In this document: piece by piece, positions 1-10,243 of the stretch
Numbering within the stretch: position 1 is the first letter of the stretch
Layout of the letters: the number at the start of each line of letters is the position of its first letter
Source of the DNA: Flavobacterium sp. NRK F7
GTDB lineage: Bacteria > Bacteroidota > Bacteroidia > Flavobacteriales > Flavobacteriaceae
Reading direction: 5' to 3'
Length of the DNA: 64,000 nucleotides
Assembly (NCBI RefSeq): GCF_024054195.1
Contig: NZ_JAMXLB010000001.1
Location: forward strand, 3,240,737 to 3,304,736
Program-made: the position numbers and the translations under genes
The notes under the pieces: model-generated
Told to the model about the DNA's origin: nothing
What the model saw: the letters and a program-made list of their open reading frames with translations, nothing else
Database searches by the model: none

Positions 1-1681
1 CTAATCGATTGCTTTCATCATTGCCTTTTCTATAATACGAAATCACACTATTTTCAGTATCATCATAACTAATCCATTCAAAACCCTCCTGTGTAAAAGG
101 AATTTCATACAACGCTTTGTTTTCTTTGTACAACAAGTTTAGATCAGCTATGTATTGTTGAAAATGGATATGAGGGAAAAAATCCAATAAATTCCAGTCG
201 AGGCTCGATTGAAAATTCCATTCTTCATATTGCGCAATTTCATTTCCCATAAATAGTAATTTTGTGCCAGGATGTGTAAACATATACCCATACAAAACTC
301 TTAAATTGGCAAATCGTTGCCACTCATCACCTGGCATTCTTCCAATAATTGATTTCTTTCCATAAACGACCTCATCATGGGATAACGGTAGCATAAAATT
401 TTCACTAAAAGCATAAGTTAAGCTAAAAGTGATTTCATTTTGATGGTACTTTCGATAAATGGTATCTTTATTAAAATAATGCAACGTATCGTGCATCCAA
501 CCCATCATCCATTTCATACCAAAACCTAAACCACCCATGGATGTAGGTTTAGAAACCATTGGAAAAGCTGTCGATTCCTCAGCTATAGTTTGAACATCAG
601 GGTAATTCCAATATACGGTTTCATTGAGCTCTTTTAAAAAGCTTATCGCTTCTAAATTTTCATTTCCACCAAAAATATTGGGTTCCCATTCTCCTTCTTT
701 TCTAGAATAATTCAAATAAATCATAGAAGCCACAGCATCCACTCGAAGACCGTCTATGTGATATTGGTCTAACCAAAATAAAGCATTGCTAATTAAAAAG
801 GCACGAACTTCATTTCTTCCGTAGTTAAAAATAAGGCTTTTCCAATCGGGATGGTATCCTTTTTTAAGATCAGGATGTTCATATAAACAAGACCCATCAA
901 ATCTCCCTAAACCGTGTGCGTCTTCTGGAAAATGAGAAGGTACCCAATCTAGGATTACCCCAATTCCTTCTTTGTGAAAAGCATCTACTAAATATTTAAA
1001 TTCTTCGGGATACCCTAAACGAGATGTGGGTGCGAAATATCCTGTAATTTGGTAACCCCAAGAAGGGTCATAAGGATATTCCATTATCGGCATGAACTCT
1101 ACATGAGTAAAGTGCATTTTTTTCACATACTTCACTAATTCATTCGCTAATTCAAAATAAGATAAGGAACGGTTTTCTTCTACTTTTCGTTTCCAAGAGG
1201 TCAAATGTACTTCATACACAGAAAATGGAGCTTGCAAATTATTCTTACTTGCTCTTTCCTGCATCCAATTTTGATCGTTCCAAACGTAGGCTTCTTCCCA
1301 AACGATAGAACCCGTTTTAGGTGGATGTTCACAACGTTTGGCAAACGGATCTGCTTTTTCAATTTTTTCAGAAGCAAGATTGGAATGAATCGCATATTTA
1401 TACACACTACCTTTACCTACATGAGGTATGAATCCTTCCCAAATACCAGACGAATCCCATCGAACATTTAAAAGATGTTCTTCTTCATTCCAATAATTAA
1501 AATCACCAACAACAGAAACGCGAAAAGCATTTGGTGCCCAAACTGCAAAATAAGTTCCTTGTTCTCCATTTACATCTATTATGTGAGAACCTAGTTTTTC
1601 ATACAACCGATAATGTTTACCTGATTTGAATAAATCAATATCAAATTCACTAAAGAGACTATGTACAACAACCTTCCCCAT
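1..1681 (-). CDS. glgB: 1,4-alpha-glucan branching enzyme GlgB, C-terminus cut by window edge
   Basis: Makes alpha-1,6 branches in glycogen. It starts at ATG 1681 and runs off the left edge after 560 codons; the family is usually about 630 residues, so perhaps 70 are missing. The N-terminus carries a CBM48-like segment (FAVWAPNAFRVSVVGDFNYW). The GH13 barrel shows DGLRVDAVASM, whose second Asp is the expected nucleophile, TIAEES with the acid/base Glu, and LSHDEVV with the transition-state Asp. It is the last of three genes, starting 2 nt after the glgC stop, so it is very probably co-transcribed and translationally coupled. Identification is firm. Confidence 0.96.
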   Translation of the reverse strand, partial: MGKVVVHSLFSEFDIDLFKSGKHYRLYEKLGSHIIDVNGEQGTYFAVWAPNAFRVSVVGDFNYWNEEEHLLNVRWDSSGIWEGFIPHVGKGSVYKYAIHSNLASEKIEKADPFAKRCEHPPKTGSIVWEEAYVWNDQNWMQERASKNNLQAPFSVYEVHLTSWKRKVEENRSLSYFELANELVKYVKKMHFTHVEFMPIMEYPYDPSWGYQITGYFAPTSRLGYPEEFKYLVDAFHKEGIGVILDWVPSHFPEDAHGLGRFDGSCLYEHPDLKKGYHPDWKSLIFNYGRNEVRAFLISNALFWLDQYHIDGLRVDAVASMIYLNYSRKEGEWEPNIFGGNENLEAISFLKELNETVYWNYPDVQTIAEESTAFPMVSKPTSMGGLGFGMKWMMGWMHDTLHYFNKDTIYRKYHQNEITFSLTYAFSENFMLPLSHDEVVYGKKSIIGRMPGDEWQRFANLRVLYGYMFTHPGTKLLFMGNEIAQYEEWNFQSSLDWNLLDFFPHIHFQQYIADLNLLYKENKALYEIPFTQEGFEWISYDDTENSVISYYRKGNDESNRL

Positions 1682-1682
1682 A

Positions 1683-2945
1683 TTAAATTGTAAAGTTGGA
1701 TGGAATAATCGCACCTTTTTTCACAATAACAATTCCGTCTCTAACTGTATAAGTAGGCGTATCGACATCTTCCAAATGGGGTCCACCTTCAATTTTAACA
1801 TGATCACCAATACAACAGTTTTTATCTAAAATTGCATTTTTAATATAGCAGTTTTTTCCAATACCCATGTTTACAATGTTATCATCGAGAATTTCTTCTA
1901 AAGCCTGATAAAAATCACTTCCCATCATGTAGGTATTAATAACAGTGGAGCCACTTTCAATTTTAGAACGAATACCAATGACAGAATATTCAATTTTTTC
2001 TGCATTAATAATACAACCCGAAGCTACAACTGCTTTATACATTTGAGTTCCAGAAACCTTTGAAGTAGGTAACATACGAGCGTTAGTATAAATCCTTTTG
2101 GTTCTGTTGTATAAATCAAATTGTGGAAAATCATCGGCTAAACCTAAATTGGCTTTAAAGAAAGATTCAATGTTACCAATATCAGTCCAATAACCCTCAA
2201 ACTGATAACTCACCACTTTATTGGTATGAATTGATTGTGGAATAATTTCTTTACCAAAATCAATGGTATCTTGGTTTTCCATTAGTTTCACTAATAAGTC
2301 GCGATTGAAAATATAAATTCCCATCGAGGCTAAATATTCTCTTCCTTCCTCTTCCATTTCTTTACTTACAGCAGATTTCCAATCGGAAAGTAAATCTTTA
2401 CTTGGCTTTTCTATAAAAGAAGTAATACTATTGTTAGTATCTGTTTTCATAATACCAAAACCAGTGGCATCTTTGGCATTTACTGGAATAGTTGCTATGG
2501 AAATTTCTGCTTTCTTTTCGATATGGTTATCCAACATTAATTGGAAATCCATTTGATACAATTGGTCACCCGATAAAATTAAAAAATATTCAAAATCATG
2601 CTTTAAAAAATGGTGCATACTTTGTCTGACAGCGTCTGCCGTACCTTGGAACCATTTTTGACTCATTGGAGTTTGTTCTGCAGCTAATACATCCACAAAA
2701 GCGGAGCTAAAAAAACTAAAATGATACGTATTTTTTATATGCCTGTTTAATGAAGCCGAATTGAATTGCGTTAATACAAATATGCGTTTAAAATTGGAAT
2801 TAATACAATTTGAAATAGGTACATCTACTAATCGATATTCACCAGCTATAGGAACTGCTGGTTTAGACCTGTTGTCTGTTAAAGGATACAATCGGGAACC
2901 TTGTCCACCACCTAAAATAATCGAAACGACTTTTTCTGAAAACAT
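1683..2945 (-). CDS. glgC: Glucose-1-phosphate adenylyltransferase (ADP-glucose pyrophosphorylase)
   Basis: Forms ADP-glucose from ATP and glucose 1-phosphate, the committed step of bacterial glycogen synthesis. The 420 residues are normal for the family. The nucleotide-binding loop GGGQGSRL is at 12-19, SKPAVP at 27-32 and WFQGTADAVRQ at 98-108. The C-terminal part is a left-handed beta-helix-like region with hexapeptide character (NCYIKNAILDKNCCIG). It sits between glgA, whose stop lies 3 nt upstream of this ATG, and glgB. The operon order glgA-glgC-glgB supplies substrate, polymerase and branching activity together. No promoter was seen inside the operon. Confidence 0.97.
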   Translation of the reverse strand: MFSEKVVSIILGGGQGSRLYPLTDNRSKPAVPIAGEYRLVDVPISNCINSNFKRIFVLTQFNSASLNRHIKNTYHFSFFSSAFVDVLAAEQTPMSQKWFQGTADAVRQSMHHFLKHDFEYFLILSGDQLYQMDFQLMLDNHIEKKAEISIATIPVNAKDATGFGIMKTDTNNSITSFIEKPSKDLLSDWKSAVSKEMEEEGREYLASMGIYIFNRDLLVKLMENQDTIDFGKEIIPQSIHTNKVVSYQFEGYWTDIGNIESFFKANLGLADDFPQFDLYNRTKRIYTNARMLPTSKVSGTQMYKAVVASGCIINAEKIEYSVIGIRSKIESGSTVINTYMMGSDFYQALEEILDDNIVNMGIGKNCYIKNAILDKNCCIGDHVKIEGGPHLEDVDTPTYTVRDGIVIVKKGAIIPSNFTI

Positions 2946-2948
2946 ACG

Positions 2949-4355
2949 TTACTTTTTTAATTTTTTATAGAGTTGTTGGTATTTTCTAGCAGAAGCCAAC
3001 CAAGAATGGTCAATCTTCATAATTTGATTTCTAATTCGCTTAACAACTAATTGATTTTCAAAAACTTGCAAACTTCGATTAATAGCAGTTTGTATCGAAG
3101 TAAGACTAACCTCTTCCATTACGATTCCAAAACCATTAGGTTCTTGATAATCAATAATTGTATCTTTTAAACCACCTACACTATTTACAATAGGAATAGT
3201 TCCATATCGTAACGAATACATTTGGTTCAAACCACAGGGTTCTACTCTAGAAGGCATCAGTAAAAAATCAGCACCCGCATAAATAACATGAGACAAAGCT
3301 TCGTTATATCCTGAAACATAGTGATATTTTCCTTTAAAAACAGTATTTAGTTGGGTTAACTCAGACTCTATTTTAGGATTCCCAGAACCTAAAATAAGAA
3401 CTGACAACTCTGCATCGGATAAATAGCTGGAAAAAAATGTAGCAAATAAATCGCAACCTTTATCTTCAACAAATCGTCCTATAAATGCGATTAGGGGACG
3501 CTCTTTGTCTAAATCATAGTTTTCACACAACCAATTTTTATTGGCGCGTTTGCCTGTTGTCCAACTTGTTTTTTTATAATTCTTTTTAAGATAGCTATCC
3601 GTTTCAGGGTTCCAAACCTCTGTATCGATTCCATTTAAGATGCCAGAACATTTTGCGGATTCATGTTGCAATAATTGTTCTAATCCGTTTGCTTTTAATT
3701 TTAATTCTTCCATGTATGAAGGAGAAACCGTTGTAACTGCCCAAGCACATTTTATTGCGGCAGCCATTGGATTTATCGTTCCATTCCAGTCTAACAAACC
3801 CACTTTAGAAAAATCAAATTTTGGGATCCATTCTATATGATTATGAGAAAACCAACCTTGATATTGTGCATTGTGAATGGTAAAAACAGTGGGAATCATT
3901 TTTAAAGTATCAAACTGATAACATTGTGTCATCATAAAAGGAATTAATCCAGTATGGTGATCATGAACATGTACTATTTCAGGTTGTATTTCCCAAGTAG
4001 CAATCCATTTTAATGTAGCTATTTGAAAAGCTAGAAAACGAAGGGTGTCATTTTGGGAATATACATAATCGGTATATAGTAATTCAGGAATGTCTACTAA
4101 ATAGAGAGGAAATCCAATATCGCTTTTAAGTTGTTTGATTGTAAAAGAATATTTTTTTCCGTTTAAAGGTAATTCATCATCATATAGGTTCTTAAATTGC
4201 TGATTTTGTAGAAATGGCAAATTATAAAAAGGCATGATTACTTCTGCCTTTTGATTATTTTGATTCTGAAATTTGGGTAGTGCACCTACCACATCTGCTA
4301 AACCTCCCACTTTAGCAATTGGAAAACATTCAGCTGCTACATGAATTATTGCCAT
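2949..4355 (-). CDS. glgA: Glycogen synthase, GT5 family
   Basis: Transfers glucose from ADP-glucose to the growing alpha-1,4-glucan. The 468 residues fit GT5. The ADP-glucose-binding K-V-G-G-L motif is at residues 15-19, right after the start (MAIIHVAAECFPIAKVGGLA), which fixes ATG 4355. The C-terminal nucleotide site has SRVEPCGLNQMYSLRYG, the E-x7-E-like motif of retaining GT-B enzymes. It is the first gene of the glg operon. The start is preceded by an A-rich leader and not by a Shine-Dalgarno sequence. No exact TAnnTTTG box was found in the 300 nt upstream. Confidence 0.96.
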   Translation of the reverse strand: MAIIHVAAECFPIAKVGGLADVVGALPKFQNQNNQKAEVIMPFYNLPFLQNQQFKNLYDDELPLNGKKYSFTIKQLKSDIGFPLYLVDIPELLYTDYVYSQNDTLRFLAFQIATLKWIATWEIQPEIVHVHDHHTGLIPFMMTQCYQFDTLKMIPTVFTIHNAQYQGWFSHNHIEWIPKFDFSKVGLLDWNGTINPMAAAIKCAWAVTTVSPSYMEELKLKANGLEQLLQHESAKCSGILNGIDTEVWNPETDSYLKKNYKKTSWTTGKRANKNWLCENYDLDKERPLIAFIGRFVEDKGCDLFATFFSSYLSDAELSVLILGSGNPKIESELTQLNTVFKGKYHYVSGYNEALSHVIYAGADFLLMPSRVEPCGLNQMYSLRYGTIPIVNSVGGLKDTIIDYQEPNGFGIVMEEVSLTSIQTAINRSLQVFENQLVVKRIRNQIMKIDHSWLASARKYQQLYKKLKK

Positions 4356-4654
4356 TTTTTTTTGTTAAATTACAATTTTTTATTCAAAATAGAGTTAAGA
4401 AAAAGAAAATAAAAAAGGTGTTTTGCAATCAAAAATCAATTTTTAAAGTGTAAATTTTATCAATTTGTTATTATTCAATTAATTTTTAAAATTAACTTCT
4501 CTTTAGATATAAAATACTATACAATTCCTAAAGTATTTTACTACAATTTAACTATTTTCAAAAGGATATAAATTAACATTTTACACAATAAATCTATCAA
4601 AGTTTAACAAGTTTGCTTTTTAATTTTACAGGAAACAATCAAAAGCAAAAAATC

Positions 4655-5320
4655 ATGAAAAATTGTATCTTAATTATCCTTTTTTTATTTACTACCTGCA
4701 TCTATGCACAAGTAGGAATTGAAACCACTAATCCTACCGCTACTTTGGATATTAATGGTGATTTACGAATTAGAAGTACAACTTTAACAACCAATTTGAC
4801 AGCAGCAAAAGATTCTATAATTGTGGTAGATAATGTAGGTAATTCAAAACGAGTATCCTCAAAAACGGTTGTAAACAGTTATCTTAAAACAGTCATTAAA
4901 GGACAGTTTTCTAGTAGTTCTTTAGTCAATTTAAATTTGCTATCCAATAGAGTAAAAATTCCGTTTGATTTTATTCAATTTGATGCCAATGCAGAATTTA
5001 ATACGACAACGAATACTTTCACAGCTAAACAAGACGGTATTTATGCCATAAAAGTTCAGATTAAATCCAATTCAACAGTAGGTGTGGCGACAAATTTTGG
5101 TGTAGCCATCACCAAAAACGGAACAGTTGTAAACCGAAACAGCTTTGCTAATATAAGCGTTCTTTCAACGAATGTAACACCACCAGTAAGACAAGTGGAA
5201 TCTCTGATTGAATTAACAACAGGAGACACCCTAATTTTCGAAATTGTTAGTGATTTAGTTTCTGTTTCTATTTTAGGTACCAGTGAAGATTGCTTTTTTA
5301 CAATCCAGCAGATACGATAA
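4655..5320 (+). CDS. Secreted protein with C1q/TNF-like C-terminal domain
   Basis: Exported protein of unknown role, 221 residues. An upstream TTG (4613) is in frame, but ATG 4655 begins a clean signal peptide (MKNCILIILFLFTTCIYAQ) and is preferred. After cleavage comes VGIETTNPTATLDINGDLRI, a motif typical of Bacteroidota secreted proteins of fibre or adhesin type. The C-terminal ~140 residues (KQDGIYAIKVQI, GVAITKNGTVVNR, LTTGDTLIFEIV) match the pattern of a C1q-like jelly roll. It stands alone, divergent from glgA, and ends at a strong hairpin. The fold is inferred by eye; ligand and role are unknown. Confidence 0.6.
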   Translation: MKNCILIILFLFTTCIYAQVGIETTNPTATLDINGDLRIRSTTLTTNLTAAKDSIIVVDNVGNSKRVSSKTVVNSYLKTVIKGQFSSSSLVNLNLLSNRVKIPFDFIQFDANAEFNTTTNTFTAKQDGIYAIKVQIKSNSTVGVATNFGVAITKNGTVVNRNSFANISVLSTNVTPPVRQVESLIELTTGDTLIFEIVSDLVSVSILGTSEDCFFTIQQIR

Positions 5321-5321
5321 A

Positions 5322-5348
5322 AAAAGCTCCAATTTTATTGGAGCTTTT
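5322..5348. terminator. Bidirectional rho-independent terminator
   Basis: A perfect 12-bp stem (AAAAGCTCCAAT / ATTGGAGCTTTT) with a 3-nt loop, A-rich before and T-rich after. It lies between the convergent C1q-like gene and aconitase gene and can serve both. Confidence 0.85.
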
Positions 5349-5371
5349 GAATTTATTAAAAAAATTGAATA

Positions 5372-7636
5372 CTATGCTTTTCCAGCAGCTATTAAGTTTA
5401 AGGCTGAACCCGCTTTAAACCATTCAATTTGACCTTCATTATACGTATGATTTGCTAAAATTACATCTTTAGTTCCATCAGCGTGAACGAATTCAATAGT
5501 TAATGGTTTTCCAGGTGCAAATTCAGTTAAATCTAAGAAGTTAATCGTATCATCTTCTTGAATTTTATCATAATCGGCCTCATTAGCAAATGTTAAGCCT
5601 AACATCCCTTGTTTTTTAAGGTTTGTTTCATGAATACGTGCAAAAGATTTTACTAATACAGCCTTAACACCTAAGAAACGAGGTTCCATAGCAGCGTGCT
5701 CACGAGAAGAACCTTCTCCATAATTGTGATCTCCTACCACAATTGATGGAACACCAGCAGCTTTATAGGCTCTTTGTACTGCAGGAACTGCATCATAACC
5801 TCCTGTTAATTGATTTTTAACTTTATTTGTTTCCTGATTGTATGCATTTACAGCACCAATTAACATATTGTTAGAAATATTATCTAAATGTCCTCTGAAA
5901 CGCAACCAAGGTCCAGCCATTGAAATGTGGTCTGTAGTACATTTACCAAATGCTTTAATTAATAATTTAGCACCCGTAATATTTTGACCGTCCCAAGGAG
6001 CAAATGGAGCTAGTAATTGTAAACGTTCAGATGTTGGAGAAACTACGACTTCAACATTTGAACCATCTTCAGCAGGAGCTTGAAAACCAGCATCTTCCAC
6101 ATCAAAACCTTTATTTGGTAATTCATCCCCTTTTGGTGGATTTAATTTTACTTCTTCTCCTTTATCGTTTACCAATGTATCTGTTAATGGATTGAAATCT
6201 AATCTTCCTGAAATAGCTAATGCAGCAACCATTTCTGGAGAAGTTACAAAAGCATGTGTATTTGGATTACCGTCAGCACGTTTAGAGAAGTTTCTATTAA
6301 ACGAGTGAACAATTGTATTTTTTTCTTCTTTATCAGCACCTTCTCTATCCCATTGTCCGATACATGGTCCACAAGCATTCGTAAATACTTTTGTACCCAT
6401 TTTCTCAAAAGTTGCGATAATACCATCTCTTTCGATAGTGTAACGAATTTGCTCTGAACCAGGATTGATACCAAATTCAGCTTTTGGAGAAATACCATGA
6501 GCAACCGCTTGTTCTACTATTGAAGCAGCACGGGTCATATCTTCGTAAGATGAATTAGTACAAGAGCCGATTAATCCCCACTCTACTTTTATTGGCCAAC
6601 CATTAGCTGCAGCTTCTTCTTTCATTTTAGAAACTGGTGTTCCTCTATCTGGGGTAAATGGTCCGTTAATATGTGGTTCTAATTCTGACAAGTTGATTTC
6701 AATTAATTGATCGAAATATTGAGCAGGATCAGCATATACTTCTTTATCAGCTGTTAAATATGCAGCAACTTTATCCGCAGCTTTAACCACATCTTGACGA
6801 TCTGTAGCGTTTAGATAACGACGCATTGAATCATCATATCCGAAAGTAGAAGTTGTAGCGCCTATTTCTGCACCCATATTACAGATAGTACCTTTACCTG
6901 TACACGACATTGATTCTGCGCCTTCTCCAAAATATTCAACAATAGCACCAGTTCCTCCTTTAACAGTAAGAATATCAGCCACCTTAAGAATAACATCTTT
7001 AGGAGCAGTCCAACCGTTTAATTTTCCCGTTAATTTTACTCCAATCAATTTTGGAAATTTCAATTCCCAAGACATTCCAGCCATTACATCTACAGCATCA
7101 GCTCCACCAACACCAATTGCTAGCATACCTAATCCTCCTGCATTTACTGTGTGAGAATCAGTACCAATCATCATTCCTCCTGGAAAAGCATAATTTTCTA
7201 AAACAATTTGATGAATAATTCCAGAACCTGGTTTCCAAAAACCAATTCCATATTTATTAGAAACGGAAGATAAAAAATCGAAAACTTCGCTAGATTGTGA
7301 TTTTGCTCTTGACAAATCTGCCTCAGCACCAACCTTTGCTTGAATTAAGTGATCACAGTGAACTGTTGTTGGGACAGCTACGTTTTTTTTACCTGCATGC
7401 ATAAATTGTAATAAGGCCATTTGTGCAGTCGCATCTTGACAAGCTACTCTATCTGGTGCAAAATCAACATAATCTTTTCCTCTTGTGTACGCTTGTGTAG
7501 GCATTTTCTCCCACAAATGCGAATATAAAATTTTCTCAGATAATGTAAGTGGACGACCCACAAGCTCACGCGCTTTATCCACACGTTCTGCCATTGTAGC
7601 GTACACTTTTTCAATCATTTCAATATCAAAAGCCAT
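5372..7636 (-). CDS. acn: Aconitate hydratase, mitochondrial-type
   Basis: TCA-cycle enzyme interconverting citrate and isocitrate through a [4Fe-4S] cluster. The 754 residues match the mitochondrial-type aconitase subfamily rather than the longer AcnA/IRP type. The cluster ligands are C359 (GSCTNSS) and C422 and C425 (ACGPCIGQW). Active-site segments GTDSHT (about 159-163) and the C-terminal swivel domain with [11 protein letters not shown] are present. It is monocistronic: a bidirectional terminator lies downstream and a TAnnTTTG box lies 40 nt upstream of the ATG. Confidence 0.97.
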   Translation of the reverse strand: MAFDIEMIEKVYATMAERVDKARELVGRPLTLSEKILYSHLWEKMPTQAYTRGKDYVDFAPDRVACQDATAQMALLQFMHAGKKNVAVPTTVHCDHLIQAKVGAEADLSRAKSQSSEVFDFLSSVSNKYGIGFWKPGSGIIHQIVLENYAFPGGMMIGTDSHTVNAGGLGMLAIGVGGADAVDVMAGMSWELKFPKLIGVKLTGKLNGWTAPKDVILKVADILTVKGGTGAIVEYFGEGAESMSCTGKGTICNMGAEIGATTSTFGYDDSMRRYLNATDRQDVVKAADKVAAYLTADKEVYADPAQYFDQLIEINLSELEPHINGPFTPDRGTPVSKMKEEAAANGWPIKVEWGLIGSCTNSSYEDMTRAASIVEQAVAHGISPKAEFGINPGSEQIRYTIERDGIIATFEKMGTKVFTNACGPCIGQWDREGADKEEKNTIVHSFNRNFSKRADGNPNTHAFVTSPEMVAALAISGRLDFNPLTDTLVNDKGEEVKLNPPKGDELPNKGFDVEDAGFQAPAEDGSNVEVVVSPTSERLQLLAPFAPWDGQNITGAKLLIKAFGKCTTDHISMAGPWLRFRGHLDNISNNMLIGAVNAYNQETNKVKNQLTGGYDAVPAVQRAYKAAGVPSIVVGDHNYGEGSSREHAAMEPRFLGVKAVLVKSFARIHETNLKKQGMLGLTFANEADYDKIQEDDTINFLDLTEFAPGKPLTIEFVHADGTKDVILANHTYNEGQIEWFKAGSALNLIAAGKA

Positions 7637-7675
7637 ACTAGTATAATTATTTTTTGTTAGTTTTTAAAAGTGACA

Positions 7676-7683
7676 CAAATTTA
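7676..7683 (-). promoter_or_regulatory. Candidate -7 box of the aconitase promoter
   Basis: On the minus strand this reads TAAATTTG, an exact match to the Bacteroidota TAnnTTTG -7 consensus, 40 nt before the acn ATG. No TTG -33 element is visible at the usual 17-23 nt spacing, so confidence is limited. Confidence 0.4.
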
Positions 7684-7952
7684 GTGAATCTTAACGAGAT
7701 TTAAAAATTTTTAATAAAACCTTAATTTCTACTAAATATTATTCTCAATTACGCATTTTTAATGATGAAAATTCAAAAAAAATAATTTTTTATAGTATTT
7801 TTTACTAAATTCTTAATTTAAGAAACAAAAATTATTAAATTATCAAAATTACTAAAACGTTATCGTACTAGATTTAAGCAAAAAATAAGAATTTACAATT
7901 GCAATTTTTTATTTGGCTTATAAAAAATGTAACTTTAGAATGCTAATAACAC
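7684..7952. other. AT-rich intergenic region, nothing else recognised
   Basis: The rest of the gap between the acyltransferase stop and the aconitase start is almost wholly A/T, with poly-A and poly-T runs. I see no ORF, hairpin terminator or RNA gene in it. Confidence 0.5.
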
Positions 7953-9062
7953 TTATTTATCTCTTAATTGCATCAAAGGTTTTTCATAAAAACGATATAA
8001 AAAATAAGAAAAAACAAACGTCCCTAAAAAATATAGTACAATAACAAGAATATTTGAAAGAATAATATATTTGTCATAAAGCATTTTTTTAAGAATTACA
8101 GTAATAATACTATAATGCAATAAATACATACTATAAGATATTTTACTGATACCCGTAAAGATTTTAGAAATTTTAAAGTTGGCCTTTTCCCAGTAAATAA
8201 AAACAGGCAAACCCATAGCAAAAGTAAAAGCACAAAATGTAAAATAAAAAACTCTAAAATATAAGGGTTGGGTATGAATATCAAATCCATATACATTAAA
8301 TACTACAAATTGTAGAAAATACAAATGAACTGCAATAATAAATAGATAAACACTATATTTTTTAAGAAGATTTCCATAATAATAATGAATCCAAGCCACT
8401 AAAAAACCAATTATTATAGCATCCACACGATAAATTACAATTAACTTCAATTGGGTATTCCATTGATCCATATCGTTTATGGAACTATTTAAATAATAGA
8501 AATAGCGCACTCCATTAAAAAAAAACAACAGTAAAAGTGTTATAAGTAAAAAACTTATCTTTCTATTATAATTCCAAATTTTCCCAACTATAAACAATAT
8601 TACTGGAGACAAAATATACGTAAATTCTTCAATAGACAAACTCCAAGATTCACTAAAAATGGTAATATAATACGCTGAAAAATTTTGAAGAAAGAAAAAA
8701 TACCTCCATATATTTTCAAGAGAATAGCCCATAAATAGTGCAAGGATTATATTGAGAAACAATACTAAATAATACGATGGTAGTGTCCGAAACCATCTTC
8801 TTTTTAGAAATACAAAAAGATCTTTTTTTGTAAAATTGTGCTCTACATAATTTTTTAATAAAATGGAACCAATAAGAAAACCACTTAAAACAAAAAACAA
8901 CTCAACACCTGTAAATCCAATTAAACCACTTAAAGCTATAATGGAAGGATGATTAAGATCAATTAAATAATACACATGAGAAAATAACACCAATATAATA
9001 GCTAGTGCTCTAACAACATCTAAACCAAAAATTCTTTGCTTGTTTTTCGATTGTATACTCAT
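7953..9062 (-). CDS. Acyltransferase 3 family membrane protein (OafA/YrhL-like)
   Basis: Predicted integral membrane O-acyltransferase that would modify an envelope glycan or polysaccharide. The 369 residues from ATG 9062 (MSIQSKNKQRIFGLDVVRAL) begin with the family hallmark: a basic start and R-A-L-A-I in the first helix, followed by SHVYY carrying the family catalytic-type His. About ten hydrophobic segments follow, ending with a basic tail (RFYEKPLMQLR). A longer TTG start at 9110 would overlap the divergent gene and is less likely. The acceptor substrate cannot be deduced. Only 32 nt separate it from the divergent PHM-like gene. Confidence 0.85.
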   Translation of the reverse strand: MSIQSKNKQRIFGLDVVRALAIILVLFSHVYYLIDLNHPSIIALSGLIGFTGVELFFVLSGFLIGSILLKNYVEHNFTKKDLFVFLKRRWFRTLPSYYLVLFLNIILALFMGYSLENIWRYFFFLQNFSAYYITIFSESWSLSIEEFTYILSPVILFIVGKIWNYNRKISFLLITLLLLFFFNGVRYFYYLNSSINDMDQWNTQLKLIVIYRVDAIIIGFLVAWIHYYYGNLLKKYSVYLFIIAVHLYFLQFVVFNVYGFDIHTQPLYFRVFYFTFCAFTFAMGLPVFIYWEKANFKISKIFTGISKISYSMYLLHYSIITVILKKMLYDKYIILSNILVIVLYFLGTFVFSYFLYRFYEKPLMQLRDK

Positions 9063-9094
9063 TTCACTTATTTTTGTTGTTATTCTTTTATAAA

Positions 9095-10231
9095 ATGATA
9101 ATAAAATCAAAGATATATAAATATTTAGCCTTTACTTTTATTTTTTCAAGCGTTTTTGGGATTACCGTTTATTCTTTTTTATCCACTCGTCATCAAGCGA
9201 TACTAAAAACGAAACTATTATATACTTTTGGATTGGTAGACAGTAATTGGAAAGTTGAGAAACAGGAGAACGAATACAAAATGCATTCTCCTACTTTTTT
9301 AATAGATGCGATTTATAAATCTATGGAAGGTCCAAAATCATCCAGATATATTCAACTAAGCCAAGAGAATGATTTACTTTGGATTACTGGTTTTGAAGTG
9401 AGCGCTATTGATGCCCAAACGAATGAACCTATTTCTAAAGATTTCATTTGTCATATGAATGTGGATTTAAACGATGTGAATTATTACACCCAATGGCACT
9501 TAGAAGATCGTATTGGTAAACAATATCCTAGACTCACATCTTTATCTAATGGATTTGAAAAATACAAATATCCAGAAGGCTTTGGAATACCCATTAAAGG
9601 CAATGACTACCTCTATATCACTTCTCAAGCACTAAATCATAACTTTCCTTCCATTTTCATAAAAATAAAACATGAAATTTTAATTTCGCATGAAAAATAT
9701 GATGGATCGCAAAAACCATTATTAAGTAAAACCGTTTATATACAATTACCCTACAATAAAAATAATCCTTTTGAAGAGCCTTTAGATCCGGGAACCAATC
9801 AATGTATTCCCGTAGAAACAAAAAATCACAGTTACATGGATAAAGAAGGGAATATGCTTTCAGGTCATTGGGTCATTCCCAAAGGGAAAAACACCTATAG
9901 AAGCAATATATCTGAACAATTAGACTTAAAAGATAGTCTTAGCTTGCATTTTTCAGCTATACATGTACATCCTTTTGCAACTTCTATTGCCTTATATGAT
10001 AGAACTGCTCAAAAAAATGTATTTCAAAGTCCGATTTCGAATTATAAAAACAAAACAGGGTTACTTGAAGTTACACCTTTTAGTTCCAGAGAAGGAGTAT
10101 GGCTTTATAAAAATCATGATTACGAACTCGTTTTAGAAGTTGATAATACCTCATCGACCCATCAAGATATGATGGGAAGCATGTTTTTGTTTTTTTACGA
10201 TAAAGAATTGGATGAAAAAATTAAACAATAG
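9095..10231 (+). CDS. Membrane-anchored or exported protein resembling copper type II (PHM-like) monooxygenases
   Basis: 378 residues from ATG 9095; a TTG start at 9074 is also open. One hydrophobic N-terminal segment (about 8-30) acts as an anchor or signal. Two halves recall peptidylglycine alpha-hydroxylating monooxygenase. The first has ICHMN (H120) and NHNFP (H182), 62 residues apart, as the CuH histidines are. The second has HVH (H290, H292) and a Met cluster M359/M360/M363 in HQDMMGSMFLFFY, 67-71 residues on, like the PHM CuM site (H-x-H then Met about 70 later). C119 stands where PHM has its first His. Substrate and activity are unknown; the assignment is an inference from motif spacing. 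Confidence 0.55.
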   Translation: MIIKSKIYKYLAFTFIFSSVFGITVYSFLSTRHQAILKTKLLYTFGLVDSNWKVEKQENEYKMHSPTFLIDAIYKSMEGPKSSRYIQLSQENDLLWITGFEVSAIDAQTNEPISKDFICHMNVDLNDVNYYTQWHLEDRIGKQYPRLTSLSNGFEKYKYPEGFGIPIKGNDYLYITSQALNHNFPSIFIKIKHEILISHEKYDGSQKPLLSKTVYIQLPYNKNNPFEEPLDPGTNQCIPVETKNHSYMDKEGNMLSGHWVIPKGKNTYRSNISEQLDLKDSLSLHFSAIHVHPFATSIALYDRTAQKNVFQSPISNYKNKTGLLEVTPFSSREGVWLYKNHDYELVLEVDNTSSTHQDMMGSMFLFFYDKELDEKIKQ

Positions 10232-10243
10232 ATTTTCCAGTGC

